The notes: generated by a model not told the origin, from the letters alone. A stretch of DNA of 49,586 bases from Alphaproteobacteria bacterium (GCA_016792565.1 JAEUMK010000021.1:1-49586); one strand, 5' to 3'. Positions 23,113-32,591 are shown, counted from the first letter of the stretch. Program-made: numbers and translations.

Positions 23113-25419
23113 ATGCCCGCACCCAAATGGCTCGGCGTCGCCGCCGGCATCTGCCTTCCCCTCGCCCTCGGCCTCAGCGGAGCATTCGGCCAGGCGGAGC
23201 CAGACCAGGCTGCCGAAGCTGCCCGCATCGCAGGCGTCTACGAGGCATCGGCCGAGGCGCTGGACGCCATGCAGGCGCAGCTCCACCGCGAGACCTTCGA
23301 CGTCGCGGCGCTGGCCGGCACGCTGAATGGAAAGTCGGCCCAAGAGATCGCCGCTTGGGTCGGCGAGAACATCGCACTCACCGCCTATCGCGGCGTCCTG
23401 AAAGGCGCGCAGGGAACGTTGGAGGACCGACGCGGCAACAGCCTCGACCGGGCACTGCTGATCGTTGCGCTGCTTGAGGCGAACGGGATCGAGGCGCGGC
23501 TCGCCCGCGCGTCGCTGGACGAGACGTCGGCGACCGCCCTGCTGGCGGCCGCCAACGGCGTGCCGCCGCCGCCGCCCGCTCCGACGAGCGATGCCGCGAT
23601 CTTCGAAGCGCTCTATGCCGATCCGCGGATCGACGCGGCGCGGATGCGGGCCCGCACGGAGCGCGAACAAGCCGACGCCGCCGCGCAGACCGCCCAGGCG
23701 AACGCGAACATTGCGGTGATCGCCGCGCGCCTGGAGGCCGAGGCGGCCACAGTGCTGACGGCCCAGGGCGGCGACGAGAGGCTGGCGGCTATCGCCGATC
23801 ACTGGTGGGTGCAGGCGCAGAGCGGCGGCGCCTGGAGCAACCTCGATCCCTCGGCCGGCATCGTCGGCGCTCTGAGCGCCGCCGAAACCCATGGCGCCGA
23901 CGCGGTGCCGCAGGACCTGCGCCGCACTGTGACGGTTCGTGTCGTCGCCGAGTTTAGCCGCGGGGGCGTGCTGGCGCGCGAGACGCTGCTGGCGCGGGAC
24001 TTCGATCCTGCTGCGATCTCAGGCCGCGTGCTGGTGCTGCGGCACCGTCCGCTCGACCTCAAGTCGTTCGACGCGATTTTTGCCGAGGGTGGCGACTTCG
24101 ACGCCAAGGTCATCGCGGCGGTTGCCGCTAGCTCGGCCTGGGTGCCGATGCTGGCGCTCGGCGGCGAGGTCGCGACCGACCGTCTCGTCGCCACCGATGG
24201 CGATGTCTCCGAGGCGACCGAAGCCGCGATGGCCAAGCACGGCGGCGGCAACGGTGTCGGCGCGAGCCTCGGCGGGGCGATCGACGCGATCGACGCGATG
24301 GGCGAGGAACCGGCCGGTCCCTATGACGAGAATACGGGTCCGGTGAAGTTCACCGCCGAGTTCGTCGAGATCGAAACCCGGGCGCCGGGCGAGGCGCCGC
24401 GGATCGAGCGGCGGACGCTGTTCGACCTAATCGGCCCGGCGGCGCGGGCGCGACGCGACGGCTCGCCCGCCATCGCCGATGCCGGGCGCAACGCGCGGGG
24501 CTTCGCGTTGCTGCAGAGCATCGAGATCCTCGTCACCACCGGGCGGCTGTCGCCGGAGCGCGCGGCGGCGCGCATCAACGAGTCGTTCGGCACGGCGTTC
24601 CGCGCGACCGCCGCTTGGCTGCGCGCCGCCGACGGCACGCCGGCCCCCGCTCTGCCGGAAGATTTCGCGCATGTGAACCTGCCGCTGACCGCCTTCGCCG
24701 CGGGGCGGCTCGGCTATGGCCCCGACGGCGACAAGCGCATCCAGGTGGAGCCCAACGTGGCGATGACGCGTCAGGGCCTGAGGCCGGCGACCGATGGCGG
24801 GCTGAACGACGCCCTGACCTTCGACATTGTGATGAATCGGGTACGCACCACCGACGCGGCGGCGGCGATCGCGGCGGGCGTCGCCGACACGGTCGCCGAG
24901 ACCATTGCGATCGGCGCGCCCAATTCGCAGAGCAGCGCGGCGGTTCGCTTCGCCGGCGCTCTCTCGGAAGGACAGAGCTGGCTGCTGATAGAGGCGGGCA
25001 ATCTGGCGGCGCTGCAGGCGCTCGATCTGGAGCCCGATTCGGAAGCGCTGGTCGCGGAGGATCTGGAGCGCGGCTATGCGGTCGTTGTGCCGCAGCGGAT
25101 CGCCAGCCTCGAAGAGGCGGTGTGGTGGCGGATCGATCCGGCGACCGGCGAGACGCTGGGCATGAACGCGATGGGCGGCGCGGTCACCGTCGAATACGCC
25201 ATCAACATGACCATCGCGCTCGCGAACACCGCATCGTGCCTCTACAAGATAAGTCAGGCCGGAGCGAACCCCAGCACCGGCAAGGTGGTGGGCATCGGGC
25301 TCTGCCTGTTGGGCGCCTCGATCTCGATAGCCGGCGCGCTGGCGGGTGCGCAGGTCATGTGGCAACTCGGTTCAGTCGGTGGGGCGCTCGGCGTCGCGGG
25401 CAACTTCGCGGACCCCTGA
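23113..25419 (+). CDS. Exported transglutaminase-like protein lacking the catalytic cysteine
   Basis: 768 aa. The N-terminal hydrophobic segment (ending near SGAFGQA) looks like a signal sequence. Residues 100-130 (GTLEDRRGNSLDRALLIVAL) fit the transglutaminase-like core helix, and HWW at 230 and NLDPS near 245 fit the histidine and aspartate strands. At the place of the nucleophilic cysteine there is Asn-Ser (109-110), and no cysteine occurs in the domain, so protease or transferase activity is unlikely. A long central region is unassigned. The C-terminus has a hydrophobic Gly/Ala-rich stretch (GKVVGIGLCLLGASISIAG) that could insert in a membrane. Known Cys-less members of this superfamily are thought to act as binding modules. 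Likely co-transcribed with the preceding gene. Confidence 0.65.
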   Translation: MPAPKWLGVAAGICLPLALGLSGAFGQAEPDQAAEAARIAGVYEASAEALDAMQAQLHRETFDVAALAGTLNGKSAQEIAAWVGENIALTAYRGVLKGAQGTLEDRRGNSLDRALLIVALLEANGIEARLARASLDETSATALLAAANGVPPPPPAPTSDAAIFEALYADPRIDAARMRARTEREQADAAAQTAQANANIAVIAARLEAEAATVLTAQGGDERLAAIADHWWVQAQSGGAWSNLDPSAGIVGALSAAETHGADAVPQDLRRTVTVRVVAEFSRGGVLARETLLARDFDPAAISGRVLVLRHRPLDLKSFDAIFAEGGDFDAKVIAAVAASSAWVPMLALGGEVATDRLVATDGDVSEATEAAMAKHGGGNGVGASLGGAIDAIDAMGEEPAGPYDENTGPVKFTAEFVEIETRAPGEAPRIERRTLFDLIGPAARARRDGSPAIADAGRNARGFALLQSIEILVTTGRLSPERAAARINESFGTAFRATAAWLRAADGTPAPALPEDFAHVNLPLTAFAAGRLGYGPDGDKRIQVEPNVAMTRQGLRPATDGGLNDALTFDIVMNRVRTTDAAAAIAAGVADTVAETIAIGAPNSQSSAAVRFAGALSEGQSWLLIEAGNLAALQALDLEPDSEALVAEDLERGYAVVVPQRIASLEEAVWWRIDPATGETLGMNAMGGAVTVEYAINMTIALANTASCLYKISQAGANPSTGKVVGIGLCLLGASISIAGALAGAQVMWQLGSVGGALGVAGNFADP

Positions 25420-25580
25420 GCCGCAGCGTCACGCGAAGGTGATCGGGCCTCGCTGTCAAACCGGCCCTGAAATGAAGCGGTCGTCACAGCGCACGGCGAT
25501 GTGAGCGGGTGCGCCATTGCGCATCCGACTCAAGGCGTCATCGTCCCGCCGGGACAGCGCCTCTTGGGGCTCGGCGGGCC

Positions 25581-28500
25581 ATGAATCTGACAGATTTCTG
25601 CATGCGCAATCCGGCGGCGGTGATCGCTGGGAGCCTTTTCATCCTGCTGCTCGGCGTCTACAGCGCGCTGACGCTGCCCGTGCAGCTGTTCCCTGACATC
25701 GAGCGGCCGACGCTGTCGGTTTTCACGCCGTGGCGCGCCGCCGCGCCGACCCAGGTGGAATCGGAAATCACCGAGCAGGTCGAGGACGTGCTCGACGGGT
25801 TGTCGGGGATGACCGAGATGCAGTCGTGGTCGAACCAGGGTGCCTCGTGGGTCGGGCTCGAGTTCGAGGTCGGCTCGGACATGAACGCGGTGGTGCTGGA
25901 CGTGCTGGCGCGGCTGAACCGCATCCAGGGCCTGCCCGAGGAGGCCGACCGGCCGATCCTGCAATTCGGCGGCGAGTGGGACGCCAACAATTCGCTGATC
26001 TTCCTTTTCCTCCAGGCGCTGCCCGGCAACGAGGCCGACATCCTCTCCTATCGCCGCTTCGTCGAGGACACGATCATTCCCAAGCTGGAATCGATCGACG
26101 GCGTCGCCGGCATCCAGCGCGGCGGCGGCTTCGGCGCGCCGGACGAACTGCGAATCACCTTCGATCCCTTCAAGGCGGCGGAGCTGGGCGTCACGGTGCC
26201 GGACATCGCCTCGGCGGTGCGGGCGACGGCCGATTCCAGCGCCGGCACGACCGATATCGGCCGGCGCTCCTATGCGGTGCGCTACGAAGGCCGGCTCGAC
26301 GTCCAGGCGCTGCGCGATCTCACGCTCGCCTGGCGCGAAGGGCGCCCGGTCAAGCTCGGCGACGTGGCGAGCGTCGAGATCACGCGGGCCGACCGCACCG
26401 AGTTCTCCTACCAGAACGGTAATCCGGCTTTCGGCTTGCGCGTGCTGCGCGAGAGCGGCGCCAACGTGCTGGACGTGCTGACCCGCGTGAAGGCGGCGGT
26501 CGACGAACTGAACGAGGGCCAGCTGAAGGATCGGAATCTGAAGCTGGTGAAGTCGTTCGATCCCTCCGTCTTCATCAACCGGGCGATCGCCTTCGTGGTC
26601 GGTAACCTGACGGCCGGCGTGGTGCTGGCGCTGCTGGTGCTGTGGTACTTCCTGCGCAATGTCCGCGCGACGCTGATCTTCGCCGTCGCCATTCCGATCT
26701 GCCTGATGACGACGGTCCTGGTGCTGGCGCTGCTGGGGCGGACGATCAACGTCATTTCGCTGGCCGGGCTGGCCTTCGGGGTCGGACAGGTACTGGATGC
26801 CTCGATCGTTGTGGTCGAGAACATATTGCGCCTGCGCGCCGCCGGCGTGCCCGAGCCCGAAGCCTCGACGCGCGGCACGAACGAGGTCTGGAAGGCGCTG
26901 TTCGCCTCGACGATGACCTCGATCATCATCTTCGTGCCGATCATCTTCGTCGCCGACGTCGAAGGCCAACTCTTCGCCGACCTTGCGCTGACCATCGCCG
27001 TGTCGGTGACGGTGTCGCTGATCGCCGCGATGACGGTCATCCCGCTGTGCGTGCGCCACTTCCTGCCCGTCGCAGGGGGAACCGCCGAGGCCGGCGACTC
27101 GGCACGCAGCGCCCGGCTGGTGACCCGCCTGACTGATCGTCCGGCGCGCCGCGCGGCGGTGATCGGCGGCCTTATCTTCGCGTCGATCGCCGGCACCTGG
27201 CTGCTGCTGCCCGACCTGCACTATCTGCCGGCGGTGCGGCGCGACGCGATCGACTCATTCGTCGGCGTGCCACAGGGCACTTCGGTCGATGTCGTCGATC
27301 GCGAGATCGCCCAGCCGATCATCCAGCGCCTGCAGCCTTATATGGTCGGCGAGAAGCAGCCGGCCCTGCTCAACTACTATGTCTTCACCGAGGGCGGCGG
27401 CGTGAACATCGGCGTCCGCGTGCTCGACGAGAGCCGCCTGAAGGAGATGGGCGAGATCGTCAAGAACGAGATCCTGGCGGACTTCCCGGACACGTTCGTA
27501 TTCTCGCAACAGGGCTATCTGTTCGGAGGCCTTGGCGATGGCGGCGGGCTTCAGCTCGTTCTGCAGGCCCCAGACCCCGAGAAGCTGCTGCCGGTGGTGC
27601 AGAAGGCGCAGGCGCTGATCGAGGAAAAGCTGCCCGGGGCGTTCGGCAATCCCGATCCCGATCTCACCGTGCGGCAGCCGGAGATCATCGCAGCGCCCAA
27701 CGACCAGCGCCTGCTCGAGACCGGCATGACGCGGCGCGACGCGGCGCAGATGCTTCAGGCGTTCGTCGCGGGGCTCTACGCCGGTGAGTTCTTCGACGGC
27801 GAGCAGCGGGTTGACGTGCTGGTGCGCTCGACGCCGTGGGCCGATCTGCCGGCGCTTGCCGGGTTGCCGGTTGCGACCCGGTTGGGCGGCGCGGTCACGT
27901 TCGGCGATCTGGTCGCGCTGCGCGAGGGTACCGGGACGCCGGCCATTCACCGCTATGAGGGCCGCCGCGCCATCCGCCTGGGCATCAATACGCCAGAGGA
28001 CATGTCGTTGGAGGACGCGCTGAGGGTCATCCACAACGATATCGAACCCGCGCTGCAGGCGATCATGCCTGAGGGCGGCAACATCCTCTTCTCCGGCAGC
28101 GCCGCCAGCCTGGAGAAGGCGACCGCGACGATGCTGGGCAACTTCGCCTTCGCGCTGGTGCTGCTGTTCATCCTGATGGCGGTGATGTTCCGCTCGGTGC
28201 TGGACTCTCTCTACTGCGTCGTGGCGCTGCCGCTGGCGACGGTGGGCGGCATGGCGGCCCTGCAGATTGTCAACCTGTTCGCCTTCACGCCGCTCGACCT
28301 GCTGGCGATGATCGGCTTCATCATCCTGACCGGACTGGTGGTGAACAACGCCATCCTGCTGGTCGACCAGACCCGCGAGGGGCAGCGGGACGGGCTGTCG
28401 CCGCGTGACGCGGTCGCCCAGGCGGTGCGCTATCGCACGCGGCCGATCCTCGCCGGCACGACGACCAATCTCGTCGGCATGGTGCCGATGATGATCTCGC

Positions 28501-28682
28501 CGGGCGAGGGCGCGGAGATCTACCGCGGTCTTGCGACCGCCATCGCCGGCGGCATGGCGGTGTCCACGCTCTTCACCCTCGTCCTGCTGCCCGCCCTTCT
28601 GCGCTTCGGCGAGGACGGCGAACTAAGCCGGGTCTTCGCCCGGCGGTTCAGCCGCCTGCCGCGTCCCCAGCCCGCCGAATGA
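25581..28682 (+). CDS. RND efflux transporter permease
   Basis: 1033 aa inner-membrane RND pump protomer with the usual duplicated 6-TM plus porter-domain layout: TM1 near residues 12-30, then the PN1 porter region (PTQVESEITEQVEDVLDGL), a TM2-6 block from about 335, and a second half repeating the order. In TM4 the relay aspartate is seen as LDASIVVVEN (Asp406), but the second aspartate of AcrB is Ala, and the TM10 lysine position reads NNAILLVD (Asn922), so the proton relay differs from AcrB. The start at 25581 (MNLTDFCMRNP) is chosen over 25509. The adaptor gene follows rather than precedes it. Exported substrate unknown; no outer-membrane TolC gene is nearby. Confidence 0.92.
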   Translation: MNLTDFCMRNPAAVIAGSLFILLLGVYSALTLPVQLFPDIERPTLSVFTPWRAAAPTQVESEITEQVEDVLDGLSGMTEMQSWSNQGASWVGLEFEVGSDMNAVVLDVLARLNRIQGLPEEADRPILQFGGEWDANNSLIFLFLQALPGNEADILSYRRFVEDTIIPKLESIDGVAGIQRGGGFGAPDELRITFDPFKAAELGVTVPDIASAVRATADSSAGTTDIGRRSYAVRYEGRLDVQALRDLTLAWREGRPVKLGDVASVEITRADRTEFSYQNGNPAFGLRVLRESGANVLDVLTRVKAAVDELNEGQLKDRNLKLVKSFDPSVFINRAIAFVVGNLTAGVVLALLVLWYFLRNVRATLIFAVAIPICLMTTVLVLALLGRTINVISLAGLAFGVGQVLDASIVVVENILRLRAAGVPEPEASTRGTNEVWKALFASTMTSIIIFVPIIFVADVEGQLFADLALTIAVSVTVSLIAAMTVIPLCVRHFLPVAGGTAEAGDSARSARLVTRLTDRPARRAAVIGGLIFASIAGTWLLLPDLHYLPAVRRDAIDSFVGVPQGTSVDVVDREIAQPIIQRLQPYMVGEKQPALLNYYVFTEGGGVNIGVRVLDESRLKEMGEIVKNEILADFPDTFVFSQQGYLFGGLGDGGGLQLVLQAPDPEKLLPVVQKAQALIEEKLPGAFGNPDPDLTVRQPEIIAAPNDQRLLETGMTRRDAAQMLQAFVAGLYAGEFFDGEQRVDVLVRSTPWADLPALAGLPVATRLGGAVTFGDLVALREGTGTPAIHRYEGRRAIRLGINTPEDMSLEDALRVIHNDIEPALQAIMPEGGNILFSGSAASLEKATATMLGNFAFALVLLFILMAVMFRSVLDSLYCVVALPLATVGGMAALQIVNLFAFTPLDLLAMIGFIILTGLVVNNAILLVDQTREGQRDGLSPRDAVAQAVRYRTRPILAGTTTNLVGMVPMMISPGEGAEIYRGLATAIAGGMAVSTLFTLVLLPALLRFGEDGELSRVFARRFSRLPRPQPAE

Positions 28683-28690
28683 GGCCCGTC

Positions 28691-29785
28691 ATGCGCGCCC
28701 TTCCTCGCCGCCTCTCTGCCGCCGCCGTGTTTGCCTTCGCCGCCGGTGCGGCACTCGCCCAACAAGGCCCCGATGCGCCGCCGCCCGTCGTGGTGGTAGC
28801 GAGCGCGACCGCCGAGCGGATGGCGGAGACCATCACGGTTCCGGGCTCGGTGGTGAGCCGCTCGGATTCGGAAGTCGCGGCCGAGGTGTCGGGGGTGGTC
28901 GACTGGGTCGCCGAGATCGGGGCGCCGGTCGAGGCGGGCGGCACGATCGCCCGGGTGGGCGGCGAACTGCTGGAGATCGAGGCCAAGCGCGCCGAGGCGT
29001 CGGTCAAGCGTCTGGAGGCGCGCGTCGCCTATCTCGACGAGGAGGTGGCGCGCCAGGAGGAGCTGAGCCGCAAGGGCACCGCGAGCCGGCAGAAGCTGGA
29101 CCAGGCGCGCTCGGAGCGAGACATGGCGCGGCAGGACCTCGCCGAGGCGCGGCTGGTGCTGGAGCGCGCCCGCTACGACCTCGCCCACGCCGAGGTAAAG
29201 GCGCCGTTTCCCGGTCGGGTGGTGGCACGGTTGATCGAGCCCGGCGAGTTCCTCAACCGCGGCGGCGCGGTGGCACGGATCGTCGATGTGGAGGCGCTGG
29301 AGGTGACGGCGCAGATCCCGATCGCCTCCGTGGCGCAGCTGAAGGAAGGCGACCGCGTCACGGTCGAAGGTCCCGGCGGCGAGGTCGTCGGGGCGATCGT
29401 GCGTGCCCTGGTGCCGGTCGGCGACCAGGTGTCGCGCTCGGCCGAACTGCGCGCGGCGCTCGATTCCGGGAGCTGGCTGGTCGGGATGGCGGTCAAGGTG
29501 GCGACCCCGACCGCGCCGCCGCGCGACGTGATTGCGGTTCCGCGCGACGCGATCCTGCTGCGCGCCGAAGGCTCGGCCGTCTTCCGGATCGGCGCCGATG
29601 ATGTCGCCGAACTGGTGCCAGTGCGGGCCGGGCTGACGACTGGAGAGCTGGTCGCCGTCGAAGGCGGCCTCGCGCCGGGCGACCGGGTCGTGGTGCGCGG
29701 CGGCGAAACGCTTCAGCCGGGGCAGAAGGTGCAGATCCAGGCACAGACCGGCCCCAACGCCGCCGTCCCGGCGGGAGCTGGCTGA
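28691..29785 (+). CDS. RND efflux periplasmic adaptor (membrane fusion protein)
   Basis: About 364 aa. A signal sequence (residues near 5-25, ending AAGAALAQ) is followed by a lipoyl-like beta segment (SEVAAEVSGVVDWVAEIGAPV), a coiled-coil hairpin (AKRAEASVKRLEARVAYLDE to ERARYDLAHAEV), the second lipoyl half (KAPFPGRVVARLIEPGEFL) and beta-barrel/MP domains. It joins the permease upstream to an outer-membrane channel encoded elsewhere. The first ATG (28679) overlaps the permease stop, but ATG at 28691 has TGAGG six bases upstream and is preferred; either way the two genes are coupled. Confidence 0.9.
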   Translation: MRALPRRLSAAAVFAFAAGAALAQQGPDAPPPVVVVASATAERMAETITVPGSVVSRSDSEVAAEVSGVVDWVAEIGAPVEAGGTIARVGGELLEIEAKRAEASVKRLEARVAYLDEEVARQEELSRKGTASRQKLDQARSERDMARQDLAEARLVLERARYDLAHAEVKAPFPGRVVARLIEPGEFLNRGGAVARIVDVEALEVTAQIPIASVAQLKEGDRVTVEGPGGEVVGAIVRALVPVGDQVSRSAELRAALDSGSWLVGMAVKVATPTAPPRDVIAVPRDAILLRAEGSAVFRIGADDVAELVPVRAGLTTGELVAVEGGLAPGDRVVVRGGETLQPGQKVQIQAQTGPNAAVPAGAG

Positions 29786-29865
29786 GAGCGGCCGGATCGC
29801 CGGTTGACCGCCCCCGCCGACAGGACTAAGCGACCCCATCCTCAGGCTTACGGTGCGGGCCGCCC

Positions 29866-30852
29866 ATGCTGCGTGTATTCGAGATTGCGGACGCCTGCCT
29901 GAAGCGCCGCCAGCTTGAGCTGGCCGCGCCGATCGCGATTCCGACGGCAGCGCTGTGGCTCGACCTCTACAGCCCGACGGCCGAGGAGACGCGCGCCGCC
30001 GAGGCCTTCCTCGGGGTGACGCTGCCGACCAAGGAGGAGATGGAGGAGATCGAGGCCTCGAGCCGGGTCTATGTCGAGGACGACGGCCTCTTCATGACCA
30101 CCAGCATCGTCTCGAAGACCGAGACCGAGTATCCCGAATCCGCCTCGGTCACCTTCGTGCTGGCGAAGGACCGCCTGCTGACCATCCGCTACAGCGAGCC
30201 GATGCCGTTCAACACGTTCCCGGCCCGCGCCGAGCGCCAGAGCGGGATGTGGAACACGGCCGACTATCTGCTGGTCGGCATCCTGGAGGCGATCGTCGAT
30301 CGCACCGCCGACATCCTGGAGCGGGTCGGCGCGGACGTCGACAGCCTGAGTCGGGAATCCTTCGACAAGCCCCGCCACAACCAGGCGCTGGAGCACAAGG
30401 ATTTCCAGCAGCTCCTGGTCAGGCTCGGCCGCCAGAACGACCTGATCGGCAAGGTCCGCGAGAGCCTGATCGGCTTCTCGCGCATCCTGACCTTCCTGAC
30501 CCAGACGCTGGAAGGCCGGCCGGGCGGCAAGGAGCTGCGGAGCTACAACAAGACCATCACCCGCGACGTCGCCTCGCTCGCCGATCACACGAACTTCCTG
30601 TCGAACAAGGTGACGTTTCTACTCGACGCGATCCTCGGCATGATCAACCTGGAGCAGAACCGGATCATCAAGATCCTGTCGGTCGCCACCACCATCTTCC
30701 TGCCGCCGACGGTGATGGCGAGCATCTGGGGCATGAATTTCCACAACATGCCCGAACTCGGCTGGAGCTGGGGCTATCCGATGGCGCTGCTGGCGATCAT
30801 CGTGTCGGCGGCCATCCCGGCGATCTTCTTCAAATGGCGCGGCTGGCTGTAG
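29866..30852 (+). CDS. corA: Magnesium/cobalt transporter CorA
   Basis: 328 aa 2-TM-GxN channel. A large N-terminal cytosolic domain with long helices is followed by two C-terminal membrane helices, with the selectivity loop GMN in SIWGMNFHNMPEL between them and a short basic end (FFKWRGWL). Imports Mg2+ (also Co2+, Ni2+) down its electrochemical gradient, as a homopentamer. ATG at 29866 gives the normal N-terminus. The gene follows the RND adaptor by 80 bases and the EamA-family gene starts four bases after its stop, so the latter two are one transcript. Confidence 0.93.
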   Translation: MLRVFEIADACLKRRQLELAAPIAIPTAALWLDLYSPTAEETRAAEAFLGVTLPTKEEMEEIEASSRVYVEDDGLFMTTSIVSKTETEYPESASVTFVLAKDRLLTIRYSEPMPFNTFPARAERQSGMWNTADYLLVGILEAIVDRTADILERVGADVDSLSRESFDKPRHNQALEHKDFQQLLVRLGRQNDLIGKVRESLIGFSRILTFLTQTLEGRPGGKELRSYNKTITRDVASLADHTNFLSNKVTFLLDAILGMINLEQNRIIKILSVATTIFLPPTVMASIWGMNFHNMPELGWSWGYPMALLAIIVSAAIPAIFFKWRGWL

Positions 30853-30856
30853 CGGC

Positions 30857-31771
30857 ATGAACGATCCCGCCGCCGCGCCGCGCGCCGACGCGCCGATCGC
30901 GGCGATCGCCTACAAGGTCGCGGCGACGCTCTCCTTCGCGGCCATGGCGGCGTCGATCAAGCTGCTGGACGAGGGCTTTCCGGTCGGCGAGGTCGTTTTC
31001 TTCCGTTCGGCCTTCGCGCTGCCGGTGGTCCTGGCCTGGGCCTATGTCACCGGCCGCGTCGGGGATTCCTGGCGCACCACCAATGTCTGGTTCCACGTCT
31101 CGCGCTCGACCGTCGGCATGGCGGCGATGTTCCTGTCGTTCGTGGCGCTCGCCGATCTGCCGCTCGCCGACTGGACGGTGATCGGCTTCGCCATGCCGAT
31201 CTTCGCCACCATCCTCGCCGCGGCGCTGCTGAACGAGCCGGTGGGGCCGTGGCGGGCGGCGGCGGTGGCGGCGGGGTTCGCCGGCGTGCTCGTCATCGTC
31301 GGGCCGAAGCTCAGCTTCGCCCACGGCGTGCCGGCGCTGATCATGCTGGTCTCGACGCTCTGCGCCGGCCTCGTCATCGTCATCATCCGCAAGATCAGCG
31401 CGACCGAGAACGGCTCGGCGATCGCCTTCTACTTCATGCTGTCCTGCACGGCGATGGGGGCGCTGACGCTGCCCTTCGCCTGGAAGACGCCGGAGGGATG
31501 GTCGCTGGCGCTGCTGATCGCGTCCGGCGTCTTCGGGGGGCTCGGCCAGGTCTGCAACACCTTCGCCTATGCCCGCGCCCAGCCCTCGATGCTGGGGCCG
31601 TTCGACTATATGGGCCTGATCTGGGCGACGGCGCTGGGCGTTCTGCTGTTCGGCGAATGGCCGGATGCGACGGTGTGGGCGGGGGCGGCGGTCATCGTCG
31701 CCTCGGGCGTCGTGATCGCCGTGCGCGAGGGCCGCCACGGCCTGCAGAAGCCGCGCATCCCGAGCGTCTGA
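30857..31771 (+). CDS. DMT superfamily (EamA) transporter
   Basis: 304 aa with about ten membrane segments in two EamA repeats; the first starts KVAATLSFAAMAASIKLL and the second near VPALIMLVSTLCAGLVIVII. EamA proteins export or import small metabolites, often amino acids or nucleotides; the substrate cannot be predicted. Starts four bases after corA. It is followed by a hairpin at 31782-31802. Confidence 0.85.
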   Translation: MNDPAAAPRADAPIAAIAYKVAATLSFAAMAASIKLLDEGFPVGEVVFFRSAFALPVVLAWAYVTGRVGDSWRTTNVWFHVSRSTVGMAAMFLSFVALADLPLADWTVIGFAMPIFATILAAALLNEPVGPWRAAAVAAGFAGVLVIVGPKLSFAHGVPALIMLVSTLCAGLVIVIIRKISATENGSAIAFYFMLSCTAMGALTLPFAWKTPEGWSLALLIASGVFGGLGQVCNTFAYARAQPSMLGPFDYMGLIWATALGVLLFGEWPDATVWAGAAVIVASGVVIAVREGRHGLQKPRIPSV

Positions 31772-31781
31772 CCCCCGGCAG

Positions 31782-31802
31782 GCGCGACATTTTCTGTCGC
31801 GC
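31782..31802 (+). terminator. Hairpin after the EamA-family gene
   Basis: Arms GCGCGACA (31782-31789) and TGTCGCGC (31795-31802), loop TTTTC, 11 bases after the stop codon. No T-run follows, so intrinsic termination is uncertain. The hairpin overlaps the similarity zone of the dispersed repeat and may be part of it. The remainder of 31830-31965 holds a G-rich tract and nothing coding. Confidence 0.4.
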
Positions 31803-31805
31803 TCC

Positions 31806-31829
31806 CGGCATAAAGCATCTTCGTTCCTC
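31806..31829 (-). repeat. Dispersed repeat, copy 2
   Basis: Inverted, perfect 24-base match of the sequence at 2027-2050, with weaker similarity extending through the hairpin at 31782-31802. Both copies lie between genes and beside a C/G-rich tract. Confidence 0.7.
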
Positions 31830-31965
31830 ACCTTGCGTGGAGGGGGGAGGGGGTTCATGCCGCCAAACCCGATCGCCCTTGCCGCCATCCGCACGCCCGT
31901 CCTCCGCCCGGTCCACGGACGAGTATAGGACGAAATGCCTATGATGTCCAGCGCGCCGTGCGCCG

Positions 31966-32589
31966 TCAGGCGGCCGATTTCCGGCGCGCCAGGTCGGCGT
32001 CGCGGACGGCGTCGAGTTCGGCGACCAGTTCCGGCCCCCAGTAGTGGAGGATCTCATTGCGCTGCGCGTCGTAGCAGCTGGGACCGTTGCCCATGCAGAC
32101 GAGCGAGCCCTCGTAGAGTTCCTCGCCGAGGCACATCAGGCCGTCGCCGAAGGTGATCGGGAAGAGGCTGGAGATCAGCGGCTTCACTTCGTGATAGTCG
32201 AAGCCCTTGTCGAGCGCGAACGAGTGCAGCTTGCACGCCCCGTTGTCGCGATTCTGGAAGATGCAGGTGCCGTTCACGACCCTGGTGCGCGTCGCCTTGC
32301 CGCCGGGATAGTCGGGCGTGTCTTCCCACTCGCCGGTGAACCAATCGTCCCACTTCGTGCCGAGATAGGCTTCCAGCTCGTCCTTGCGGGCGCGGATGCG
32401 CTCTACATTCGTGACGTCGATGTCGACGCCCCAGTTGCAGCAGGAATGGCCGCAGAAGGTGCAGCTGAGGCAGGCGCTGAAATAGGACATGCGGAAAATG
32501 TTGAGATCGACGCTGTCGATGGTCGGCGTGCCCTCGATCGAGGTGTACGCCTTCGACAGCTTTACTGGCTCGTAGCCGAACTCCGCCAT
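31966..32589 (-). CDS. Ten-cysteine protein, YkgJ/DUF3109-like cysteine cluster
   Basis: 207 aa, cytosolic. Cysteines are dense and patterned: CLSCTFCGHSCC (Cys40, 43, 46, 50, 51), then Cys109, Cys119, Cys153, Cys165 and Cys172. This resembles the metal-chelating YkgJ or DUF3109 families, which are thought to bind zinc or an iron-sulfur cluster; biochemical roles are not established. Last gene of the KamA operon, two bases behind the acetyltransferase stop. A TTG at 32595 would overlap that stop, but the ATG at 32589 has GGGG six bases upstream and is chosen. In this setting it could be a metal carrier, a redox or cluster partner for the radical SAM enzyme, or an enzyme of its own. Confidence 0.7.
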   Translation of the reverse strand: MAEFGYEPVKLSKAYTSIEGTPTIDSVDLNIFRMSYFSACLSCTFCGHSCCNWGVDIDVTNVERIRARKDELEAYLGTKWDDWFTGEWEDTPDYPGGKATRTRVVNGTCIFQNRDNGACKLHSFALDKGFDYHEVKPLISSLFPITFGDGLMCLGEELYEGSLVCMGNGPSCYDAQRNEILHYWGPELVAELDAVRDADLARRKSAA

Positions 32590-32591
32590 GC

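Noticed and set aside
20744-23122. Upstream extension of the acyl-CoA ligase frame to 23122
   Set aside because: The extension is antisense to the 707-aa gene; the ligase has a proper ATG and ribosome site at 20743.
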